From the NCBI RefSeq assembly GCF_011064845.1, contig NZ_CP049015.1, forward strand, positions 3,286,001-3,350,000: a stretch of DNA of 64,000 bases, read 5' to 3'. Positions 9,320-16,917 of this stretch are shown piece by piece. The number at the start of each line of letters is the position of its first letter. Position 1 is the stretch's first letter. The DNA comes from Citrobacter freundii ATCC 8090 = MTCC 1658 = NBRC 12681 (GTDB lineage: Bacteria; Pseudomonadota; Gammaproteobacteria; Enterobacterales; Enterobacteriaceae). A program made the translations under genes and the position numbers. The notes beneath the pieces are model-generated. The model ran no database searches and was not told where the DNA came from. It worked only from the letters and a program-made list of their open reading frames with translations.

Positions 9320-10383
9320 TATGTTTCCTCGCCAGTAGTTTCCCGTTGCAGTAACTGCGCCTTGCGCGCAATACCCCATCGGTAGCCCGAAAGTGCGCCA
9401 TCACCACGGATCACCCGGTGACACGGTATAACAATCGCCAGTTTGTTGGCCCCACAGGCACTGGCCACCGCGCGTACCGCCTTCGGTTTGCCGATGGCGC
9501 TGGCCAGCTGTTGGTAGCTCATTGTTTCGCCGCACGGAATTGCGCGCAGCGCCTGCCACACCTGCTGCTGAAATGCGGTGCCCCGGATATCCAGGGGTAG
9601 CGATAGCGACGCGTCACGCGAGTTGATCGCGGCGATCACTTCGCGCACGCTCTGCTGAAAATCGGCATCTGCAGGAACATCCTGCGCGGCGGGAAACAGC
9701 TCATGCAATTCCGCAACTAACGTGGCGTCATCATCACCAAGTAAGATCGCACAGATACCCCGCTCGCTTTCTGCCACCAGACAACGACCCAGAGCGCAAT
9801 CTGCGAGGGTATAGCGTACAGAAACGTTGTCGCCACCTTTACGAAATTGCTTCGCGGTCATGCCTAATGTCTGATCCGCTTTGCGGTAATAGCTGCTGCT
9901 GTCGGGGAATCCGGCGTTGAGAATCGCCTGCGTAACCGGAACACCTTTCGCCAGAGCATCGCGCAGACGGCGGGCACGCCAGGACTGCTGCCACGCTTTC
10001 GGGGTCATGCCTGTCGTAGCTTTGAACAAGCGATGTAAGTGATACGGGCTCATTGCCACCTGTTGTGCCAACTCGTCCAGCGTAAGAGGTGACTCTTGCT
10101 CCAACAACTGGCAGGCGCGGGCAATTTTGTCCAGTCGATGCTGTTGCGCGCTGTCTTTATCCGGCTGGCAGCGCTTACAGGGGCGAAACCCGGCAGCCTG
10201 CGCCTGCTGAGCATCAGAGAAAAAGCAGACATTTTTGCGCAGCGCATGTTTTGCCCGACAGGACGGACGGCAGAAAATACCGGTGGTCTGGACGGCAAAA
10301 ACAAAATGACCGTCGGCGTCGGCGTCACGAGCCAAAACGGACTGCCAACGGTCATCGTCAGTGATGCGTAAACGATTTTTCAT
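9319..10383 (-). CDS. ada: Ada, methylphosphotriester/O6-methylguanine methyltransferase and transcription activator
   Basis: A 354-residue two-part protein, the same length as E. coli Ada. The N-terminal zinc site uses Cys38 and Cys42 (FCRPSC) and Cys69/Cys72 (CKRC); Cys38 accepts methyl groups from phosphotriesters and turns Ada into an activator. An AraC-type helix-turn-helix region follows at about residues 85-180. The C-terminal methyltransferase carries the active cysteine in IPCHRVIRGDG, about residue 321. It heads the ada-alkB operon and has an Ada box upstream, which predicts autoactivation. Confidence 0.97.
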   Translation of the reverse strand: MKNRLRITDDDRWQSVLARDADADGHFVFAVQTTGIFCRPSCRAKHALRKNVCFFSDAQQAQAAGFRPCKRCQPDKDSAQQHRLDKIARACQLLEQESPLTLDELAQQVAMSPYHLHRLFKATTGMTPKAWQQSWRARRLRDALAKGVPVTQAILNAGFPDSSSYYRKADQTLGMTAKQFRKGGDNVSVRYTLADCALGRCLVAESERGICAILLGDDDATLVAELHELFPAAQDVPADADFQQSVREVIAAINSRDASLSLPLDIRGTAFQQQVWQALRAIPCGETMSYQQLASAIGKPKAVRAVASACGANKLAIVIPCHRVIRGDGALSGYRWGIARKAQLLQRETTGEET

Positions 10384-10455
10384 TTCGGACTCCTTTGTTA
10401 AGCATAGCGCTTAGCGTCAGTGTGTCCCCATAGCCGGATACAAAAACCCGCAATC

Positions 10456-10468
10456 TTGCTTTTTAATT
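10456..10468 (-). promoter_or_regulatory. Ada box upstream of ada
   Basis: On the minus strand the sequence AATTAAAAAGCAA fits the Ada recognition pattern AAT-N6-GCAA known from the E. coli ada promoter. It overlaps the apbE stop codon (10463-10465), so the operator is partly inside the neighbouring upstream gene. The assignment rests on pattern and position only. Confidence 0.6.
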
Positions 10469-11515
10469 TTTTTCGCTGACCAGAAAGCTTTTGAACTGCG
10501 GCGACATCCAGGTGTTAAACCCCTCGCCCTCTTTCATAATCATATAGACCGCCAGCCCTTCACGACGCACAACTTCTTTGGCCTTTTCCGGGCCGAGCAC
10601 CATCAATCCTGTATCCCAGCCATCGGCCTCCAGCGCCGTTGGGGCAATCACCGTTACGGACACCAGGTTGTGTTCAATCGGACGACCGGTTTGCGGATCG
10701 ATAACATGGGAAAGACGCTTGCCATCCAGCTCATAATAGTTACGGTAGCTGCCGGAGGTGCTAATGCCATGCCCGTTAATGTCTACAATCGCCTGCACCG
10801 CGTTTTCACGATCGGTCGGTTTCTGAATTGCGACTCGCCACGGATGCCCTTCAGCATTCATACCGCGGCTGTTTAGCGCACCACCAACGGAAACCAGATA
10901 ACGGGCGATCCCTTCCTGCTCCATTAATCGTGCCAGATGATCGGCGGCGTACCCTTCGCCAACGGTAGAGAGATCCACATACAGATCCGGCAAGTCTTTT
11001 TGCAGGTAATTCCGATGCGCTTCATTCACGACCTTTAGATGTGAAAGTCCGGTTTTCGCTTTTGCAGCGTCAATTTGCTCTTGGGTGGGAATATGCAACG
11101 GTTGCTGATCCGGGCCAAAGCCCCACAGATTGACTAACGGCCCCACGGTGATATCCATAGCCCCATCGGTTTTTGCGCCAATGCGTAGCGCCGAGGTCAC
11201 GATATCCGCCATGGCGTCGCTAACCGGCCATGGTGACAAACTATTCGATAAGTTAAAGCGCATCAATGCAGAGTCATTTTTATAGGTGGAGAGCAGTTGA
11301 TCATCGGCATCAAGCTGAGTCTGGATCTTCACCTGTAGTTCTGCGGCGCGTTTTGCATCGACGCCCACGACACTGACCCGCCAGAAAGTGCCCATGGTTT
11401 TACCTTCCAGAACGGTGGCTGGCGTTGTGGTCTGAGCAGGTTTCGGGGCTTCATCGCACCCGACAAAAAAAATCGTCACCGCCAGCAGCGCTGCGCGATA
11501 GAATTTCATTTCCAT
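10463..11515 (-). CDS. apbE: FAD:protein FMN transferase ApbE (lipoprotein)
   Basis: A 350-residue periplasmic lipoprotein that attaches FMN covalently to threonine in flavoproteins such as the NqrB/NqrC and RnfG/RnfD subunits, using FAD and Mg2+. The N-terminal hydrophobic segment ends in a lipobox-like FFVGC. The family core motifs EGKTMGTFWRVS, GAMDITVGPLVNLWGFG and VSVGGALNSRGMN are present, with the metal-site region TALEADGWDTGLMVLG near the C-terminus. Length matches E. coli ApbE (351). It lies between ompC and ada and has its own upstream gap of 115 bases. Confidence 0.95.
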   Translation of the reverse strand: MEMKFYRAALLAVTIFFVGCDEAPKPAQTTTPATVLEGKTMGTFWRVSVVGVDAKRAAELQVKIQTQLDADDQLLSTYKNDSALMRFNLSNSLSPWPVSDAMADIVTSALRIGAKTDGAMDITVGPLVNLWGFGPDQQPLHIPTQEQIDAAKAKTGLSHLKVVNEAHRNYLQKDLPDLYVDLSTVGEGYAADHLARLMEQEGIARYLVSVGGALNSRGMNAEGHPWRVAIQKPTDRENAVQAIVDINGHGISTSGSYRNYYELDGKRLSHVIDPQTGRPIEHNLVSVTVIAPTALEADGWDTGLMVLGPEKAKEVVRREGLAVYMIMKEGEGFNTWMSPQFKSFLVSEKN

Positions 11516-11592
11516 ACGTAATTATCCTCATGCGAACGCGCGCAAGAGTACACCAAAAATCGTTGTTTGTACGGCGGAAAAACAGCATTAAA

Positions 11593-11612
11593 AAAGGCCC
11601 CGCAGGGCCTTT
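11593..11612 (-). terminator. ompC terminator
   Basis: An 8-base perfect stem AAAGGCCC/GGGCCTTT with a four-base loop lies about 20 bases after the ompC stop, followed on the minus strand by a run of T. It is a canonical intrinsic terminator. Confidence 0.9.
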
Positions 11613-11630
11613 GATAACAATAAATGTAGA

Positions 11631-12731
11631 TTAGAACTGGTAAACCAGACCCAGCGCTACGATATCATCGGTACCGATACCTGCGTCACGGGTGAACTGA
11701 TTGTCATCCAGCAGGTTGATTTTGTAATCAACATAGGTGGACATGTTTTTGTTGAAGTAGTAAGTCGCACCAACATCAACATATTTCACGATGTCTTCGT
11801 CGCCATAGCCACGGCCCAGGTCTTTACCTTTAGACTGCAGGTAAGCCACGGACGGACGCAGACCGAAGTCGAACTGGTACTGAGCAACCGCTTCGAAGTT
11901 CTGTGCTTTGTTAGCCCAACCCAGGGAGCCTGCACGCGTTGCGTTGTAGGTCTGAGTGTACTGAGTTGCAAAGTAGAAGTTGTTCGCGTCGTATTTAATA
12001 CCACCGGTATAGGTTTCAGCACGGTCGCCGGTACCGAAGTTCAAACGGTTCTGTTCGTCGGTACGTTTTGAACTGGTGACTGCAGTACCCAGAGAGAAGC
12101 CTTCGCCGATATCATAAGTGATAGATCCGCCAACGCCGTCGCCATTCTGACGCAGTGCTTCACGACCGTTGTTGGTCACGCCGGTCATGCCTTCGCCTTC
12201 CGGGCTACCGTTTTTACCCTGATACTGCAGGGCAAAGTTCAGGCCATCAACCAGGCCGAAGAAGTCGGTGTTACGGTAGGTCGCGAAACCGTTACCACGC
12301 TGCTGCATGAAGTTGTCAGAACCGTAGGTGTCGCCGCCGAATTCCGGCAGAACGTCGGTCCAGGACGTTACATCGTAAACTACGCCGTAGTTACGACCGT
12401 AGTCGAAAGAACCAACATCAGCGAATTTCAGACCCGCAAACGCCACACGCGTCCAGGAGTTGTTCTGAGATTCAGGCGCGTTACCCTGAATCTGGTATTC
12501 CCACTGGCCGTAACCGGTCAGTTGGTCATTAACCTGAGTTTCGCCTTTGAAGCCGATACGCATATAGGTTTGGTCACCATCAGCGCTTTTGTCATCGGAG
12601 AAATAGTGCAGACCGTCGACTTTGCCGTACAGGTCTAATTTGTTGCCGTCTTTGTTATAAATTTCAGCCGCATTCGCTGCGCCTGCTACCAGCAGTGCTG
12701 GTACCAGGAGGGACAGTACTTTAACTTTCAT
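11631..12731 (-). CDS. ompC: Outer membrane porin OmpC
   Basis: A 366-residue trimeric general porin, one residue shorter than E. coli OmpC. It has a signal peptide cleaved after GAANA, giving the mature start [16 protein letters not shown]. The constriction-loop stretch [17 protein letters not shown] is visible, and the protein ends in the beta-barrel signature with a terminal phenylalanine (VYQF). Several exposed loops, for example around residues 180-200, differ from E. coli as expected for phage- and antibody-exposed surfaces. It is regulated by OmpR and post-transcriptionally surrounded by small RNA genes; micF is encoded divergently upstream. Confidence 0.97.
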   Translation of the reverse strand: MKVKVLSLLVPALLVAGAANAAEIYNKDGNKLDLYGKVDGLHYFSDDKSADGDQTYMRIGFKGETQVNDQLTGYGQWEYQIQGNAPESQNNSWTRVAFAGLKFADVGSFDYGRNYGVVYDVTSWTDVLPEFGGDTYGSDNFMQQRGNGFATYRNTDFFGLVDGLNFALQYQGKNGSPEGEGMTGVTNNGREALRQNGDGVGGSITYDIGEGFSLGTAVTSSKRTDEQNRLNFGTGDRAETYTGGIKYDANNFYFATQYTQTYNATRAGSLGWANKAQNFEAVAQYQFDFGLRPSVAYLQSKGKDLGRGYGDEDIVKYVDVGATYYFNKNMSTYVDYKINLLDDNQFTRDAGIGTDDIVALGLVYQF

Positions 12732-12850
12732 GTTATTAACCCTCTGTTATATGCCTTTATTGCTTTTTTATGCCACTGCATACTGATTAAGGTCATTAAC
12801 CAGTCGGCAACTTCATTCTCCGCAAAAACACAGAATAATCCAACACGAAT

Positions 12851-12910
12851 ATGATACTAAAACTTTTAAGGTGTTTCATTTATCTGCATAGATGTTTCAA
12901 AATATTAATA
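12851..12910 (-). promoter_or_regulatory. ompC promoter with OmpR-binding region
   Basis: On the minus strand a -10 element TATCAT sits at 12856-12851. Upstream of it, at about 12870-12910, are repeated GAAACA/ATGAAACA elements nearly identical to the OmpR sites C1-C3 of E. coli ompC. High-osmolarity or acid induction through EnvZ/OmpR is therefore expected. The boundaries of individual OmpR sites are approximate. Confidence 0.75.
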
Positions 12911-13062
12911 CAAGGGAACTTTTTTAAAATCAAAAAATAGGCAAAATAAGCACAAATAATCAAGAATCATATCAATAATATTTAAAATCAACAGATTACA
13001 CGAAAAATTCTTATAGCACTGAATGACAAAAAAAAATCTTCACTCGCAACTAAAATAGACCC

Positions 13063-13155
13063 GCTATCATCATTAACTTTATTTATTACCGTCATTCATT
13101 TATGAATGTCTGTTTACCCCTATTTCAGCCGAATGCTCAGCGTTCGGTTTTTTTT
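13063..13155 (+). ncRNA. micF: MicF antisense small RNA
   Basis: The 93 bases starting GCTATCATCATTAACTTT match E. coli MicF almost throughout. The 5' region pairs with the ompF ribosome-binding region to block its translation with Hfq. An internal hairpin follows, and the RNA ends in a GC-rich terminator hairpin with a run of T (about 13133-13155). A -10 like TAAAAT lies at 13052-13057. Position, divergent from ompC and upstream of rcsD, is conserved. The remaining gap from 13156 to 13468 holds the rcsD upstream region, including a short hairpin at 13333-13352, and no other gene that I can see. Confidence 0.93.
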
Positions 13156-13468
13156 ACCCTTCTTTACACAAAACTTACCTTTCTGTGCTACCGATGCAAA
13201 ACTATAACGACTATTAACTATCTCATAGCACTGCGCTCAGATATAAGCCTGACAAATAATTGATTGTTATTTAATGCTAAATGTATACTTTCCGTACGAA
13301 TATTTGTCCCCGCCGTTATCCACTGTACACCTTTGCACCGTCACGGGTGCAACCAAATGAGGCGTAAAAAATGCAACCTCTGCCGCGCGGTGTAAGTGTG
13401 GTAATTCATACATTACCCTTTATACTGCCCCTTCATCTTTCGCGTCGTTTAACAGGTCATAAACACGA

Positions 13469-16138
13469 ATGAGTCAGTCTGACACAACGGTTTCCACCCG
13501 ATTCTCCCTGTTGCCAGGAAGTATTACCCGTTTCTTCTTATTACTGATCGTTGTGCTGTTGGTGATGATGGGTGTTATGGTCCAGAGCGCCGTCAACACC
13601 TGGTTAAAAGATAAGAGCTATCAGATCGTCGATATTACCCATGCCATTCATAAAAGGGTCGATACCTGGCGATACGTGACCTGGCAAATCTATGACAACA
13701 TTGCCGCCTCAACCAGTTCGCCGGGTGCAGAAGGGCTGCAGGAAACGCGTCTGAAACAAGACGTCTATTATCTTGAGAAGCCGCGCAGAAAGACCGAGGC
13801 GCTGATTTTCGGCTCGCATGACAGTTCTACATTGGAAATGACCCAGCGCATTTCAACATATCTGGATACGTTGTGGGGCGCAGAGAATGTCCCATGGTCA
13901 ATGTATTACCTGAATGGTCAGGACAACAGTCTGATCCTAATCTCGACGTTACCGCTGAAAGATCTTACCTCCGGTTTTAAAGAATCGACGATTGGGAATA
14001 TTGTCGATTCCCGGCGCGCTGAGATGCTGCAACAGGCTAATGCGCTAGATGAACGTGAAAGCTTCTCTTCACTGCGCCGTCTGGCCTGGCAGAACGGGCA
14101 TTACTTCACGCTACGCACGACCTTTAATCAGCCAGGACATCTGGCAACGGTTGTCGCCTTTGACCTGCCGATTAATGACTTGATCCCGCCCGGTATGCCG
14201 CTGGACAGTTTCTATCTGGAACCAGATGCCACCTCAACGACCGAGCACCTGAATGAAAAAGAGTCGCCTGACAGCGTCAGCATTAATTTCAACAACAGTA
14301 AAATTGAGATCTCTTCGGCGCTAAACTCAACGGATATGCGGCTGGTATGGCAGGTTCCGTTTGGCTCATTGCTGCTCGACACATTGCAAAGCATTCTGCT
14401 ACCGCTTTTGCTGAACATTGCGTTGCTGGCCCTGGCGCTATTTGGCTATACCACTTTTCGCCACTTCCCAGTCCGTTCCACCCAAGTGGCGCCAAACCTT
14501 GCGGCAAATAATGAACTGCGCGTTCTTCGCGCAATCAACGAAGAGATTGTTTCCCTTCTGCCGCTGGGATTACTGGTACACGATCAGGAAGCAAATCGTA
14601 CGGTTATCAGCAACAAAATTGCCGATCACCTGCTGCCGCATTTAAATCTGCAAAACATTACCAACATGGCAGAGCAGCATCAGGGAATCATTCAGGCCAC
14701 CATCAATAATGAACTGTATGAAATCAGACTGTTTCGCAGCCAGATCTCCCCGAGAACGCAGATCTTTATCATTCGTGACCAGGACCGCGAAGTGCTGGTC
14801 AATAAGAAGCTGAAACAAGCGCAGCGGCTGTATGAGAAAAATCAGCAGGCCCGCGCGGCCTTTATGCAGAATATTGGCAGCGCGCTGAAAGACCCCGCGA
14901 AAACGTTGGCTGCCAATGCCGCCGCGCTCAATACACCGGACAGCCAGAAACTGGCAAATCAGGCCGACGTTCTGGTGCGAATGGTGGACGAAATCCAGCT
15001 AGCCAACCTGCTGGAGAACGATGCCTGGAAAGGTGAATCCACACTGTTTTCCGTGCAGGCATTAATTGACGACGTAGTTCCGGAGGTTCTGCCAGCCATT
15101 AAGCGTAAGGGGCTGCAGCTACTGATTAAAAATCACCTTAGCGCCCATGATGAACGCCGTGGCGATCGCGATGCCTTGCGCCGTATTTTGCTGCTATTGA
15201 TCCAATATGCGGTAACCACCACGCAGATTGGTAAAATCACGCTGGAAGTCGACCAGGATGAGTCAGAGGCTGAACGCCTGACCTTCCGCATTCTGGATAC
15301 CGGGCAAGGCGTCACATTGAATGAAGTTGATAATCTCCATTTCCCGTTCATCAATGACACGCAGGGCGATCGGTATGGCAAAGCCAACCCTCTGACGTTC
15401 TGGTTGTGCGATCAGTTAGCCCGTAAGCTTGGCGGACACCTGAATATCAAAGCGCGGGAAGAACTTGGAACACGTTATATAGTCCATGTTAAAATGCCGC
15501 TGCACGATCAACATGCTGATAGTGAAGAGCGCCTGTTGGATGACGTCTGCGTAATGGTTGATGTCACCTCAAATGACGTACGTAGCATTGTATTACGTCA
15601 GCTGGAAAACTGGGGGGCAACCTGCATCACGCCCGATGAACGGTTGAATAGTCAAGAATATGATCTCTTTTTAACGGATAATCCGTCTAATCTTACTGCT
15701 TCAGGCCTACTTTTAAGCGATGATGAGTCTGGCGTGCGGAAAATTGGCCCTGGCCAACTGCGCGTTAACTTTAATATGAGCAATGCTATGCAGGAAGCTG
15801 TCCTTGAGCTGATTGAAGAGCAACTGGCGCAAGAAGGGTTCCAGGAACTCCCCCTCGGCGGAGATGAAAACGCCGAACTTCATGCCAGTGGTTACTACGC
15901 TCTCTTTGTAGACACAGTACCGGATGATGTTAAGAGGTTGTATACTGAGGCGGCTATCAGCGATTTCGCTGCGTTAGCCCAAACGGCCCATCGCCTGAAA
16001 GGCGTGTTTGCCATGCTTAATCTGGTACCCGGCAAGCAGTTATGTGAAGCGCTGGAACATCTTATTCAAGAGAAAGATGCTCCAGGTATAGAAAAATACA
16101 TCAGCGACATTGACGTTTACGTCAAGAGCTTGCTGTAG
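13469..16138 (+). CDS. rcsD: RcsD phosphotransferase of the Rcs phosphorelay
   Basis: An 889-residue inner membrane histidine-phosphotransfer protein that relays phosphate from RcsC to RcsB. There are two membrane segments (about residues 20-40 and 310-330) flanking a periplasmic domain, then a PAS-like and a degenerate histidine-kinase-like region, and a C-terminal HPt domain. The HPt phosphorylation histidine is in TAHRLKGVFAML, about residue 841. The kinase-like part lacks a convincing catalytic H-box, as is normal for RcsD. rcsB starts 17 bases after its stop, so the two are cotranscribed. Confidence 0.96.
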   Translation: MSQSDTTVSTRFSLLPGSITRFFLLLIVVLLVMMGVMVQSAVNTWLKDKSYQIVDITHAIHKRVDTWRYVTWQIYDNIAASTSSPGAEGLQETRLKQDVYYLEKPRRKTEALIFGSHDSSTLEMTQRISTYLDTLWGAENVPWSMYYLNGQDNSLILISTLPLKDLTSGFKESTIGNIVDSRRAEMLQQANALDERESFSSLRRLAWQNGHYFTLRTTFNQPGHLATVVAFDLPINDLIPPGMPLDSFYLEPDATSTTEHLNEKESPDSVSINFNNSKIEISSALNSTDMRLVWQVPFGSLLLDTLQSILLPLLLNIALLALALFGYTTFRHFPVRSTQVAPNLAANNELRVLRAINEEIVSLLPLGLLVHDQEANRTVISNKIADHLLPHLNLQNITNMAEQHQGIIQATINNELYEIRLFRSQISPRTQIFIIRDQDREVLVNKKLKQAQRLYEKNQQARAAFMQNIGSALKDPAKTLAANAAALNTPDSQKLANQADVLVRMVDEIQLANLLENDAWKGESTLFSVQALIDDVVPEVLPAIKRKGLQLLIKNHLSAHDERRGDRDALRRILLLLIQYAVTTTQIGKITLEVDQDESEAERLTFRILDTGQGVTLNEVDNLHFPFINDTQGDRYGKANPLTFWLCDQLARKLGGHLNIKAREELGTRYIVHVKMPLHDQHADSEERLLDDVCVMVDVTSNDVRSIVLRQLENWGATCITPDERLNSQEYDLFLTDNPSNLTASGLLLSDDESGVRKIGPGQLRVNFNMSNAMQEAVLELIEEQLAQEGFQELPLGGDENAELHASGYYALFVDTVPDDVKRLYTEAAISDFAALAQTAHRLKGVFAMLNLVPGKQLCEALEHLIQEKDAPGIEKYISDIDVYVKSLL

Positions 16139-16154
16139 CAAGGTAGCCCAATAC

Positions 16155-16805
16155 ATGAACACTATGAACGTAATTATTGCCGATGACCACCCGATTGTAC
16201 TGTTCGGTATTCGTAAATCACTTGAGCAAATCGAGTGGGTAAATGTTGTCGGCGAATTTGAAGACTCCACTGCACTGATCAACAATTTGCCTAAGTTGGA
16301 TGCGCATGTGTTGATTACCGACCTCTCCATGCCGGGAGATAAATACGGTGATGGGATCACGTTAATTAAATACATCAAGCGTCATTTCCCGAGCCTGTCG
16401 ATTATCGTTCTGACCATGAACAACAATCCGGCTATTCTGAGCGCGGTACTGGATCTCGATATTGAAGGGATCGTACTGAAGCAAGGTGCGCCAACCGATC
16501 TGCCGAAAGCGCTTGCCGCACTGCAGAAAGGTAAGAAATTCACCCCGGAAAGCGTGTCTCGTCTGCTGGAAAAAATCAGCGCCAGCGGCTATGGCGACAA
16601 ACGTCTGTCACCGAAAGAGAGTGAAGTTCTGCGTCTGTTTGCCGAAGGTTTCCTGGTTACTGAAATCGCGAAAAAACTCAACCGCAGTATTAAAACCATC
16701 AGCAGCCAGAAAAAGTCGGCAATGATGAAACTCGGTGTGGAAAACGATATCGCCCTGTTGAATTACCTCTCTTCCGTAACGCTGAGTCCCTCAGACAAAG
16801 AGTAA
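16155..16805 (+). CDS. rcsB: RcsB response regulator
   Basis: A 216-residue response regulator of the NarL/FixJ class that controls capsule, motility and envelope-stress genes, alone or with partners such as RcsA. The receiver domain has the acidic pair in IIADDHP and the phospho-acceptor Asp56 in LITDLSMPG. The C-terminal LuxR-type helix-turn-helix is LSPKESEVLRLFAEG followed by EIAKKLNRSIKTISSQ. Start and length are identical to E. coli. It lies between rcsD and the convergent rcsC, with a REP pair separating the latter. Confidence 0.98.
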   Translation: MNTMNVIIADDHPIVLFGIRKSLEQIEWVNVVGEFEDSTALINNLPKLDAHVLITDLSMPGDKYGDGITLIKYIKRHFPSLSIIVLTMNNNPAILSAVLDLDIEGIVLKQGAPTDLPKALAALQKGKKFTPESVSRLLEKISASGYGDKRLSPKESEVLRLFAEGFLVTEIAKKLNRSIKTISSQKKSAMMKLGVENDIALLNYLSSVTLSPSDKE

Positions 16806-16822
16806 TTCTTTTAACACCAAAG

Positions 16823-16913
16823 TGCCTGATGGCACGCCGTTTATCAGGCCTACGAATGACACTGCTTGGTGCGTGTTCCGTAGGCCGGATAAGGCAAGCG
16901 CCGCCATCCGGCA
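16823..16913. repeat. REP pair between rcsB and rcsC
   Basis: A unit GCCTGATGGCAC...TTATCAGGCC (16823-16851) and an inverted unit GGCCGGATAAGGCAAGC...CCATCCGGC (16883-16912) lie between the convergent 3' ends of rcsB and rcsC. Confidence 0.88.
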
Positions 16914-16917
16914 TCTG

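Noticed and set aside
13370..13394. Eight-codon open frame MQPLPRGV upstream of rcsD considered as a leader peptide
   Set aside because: No ribosome site precedes it and it has no regulatory codon run or paired attenuator structure.
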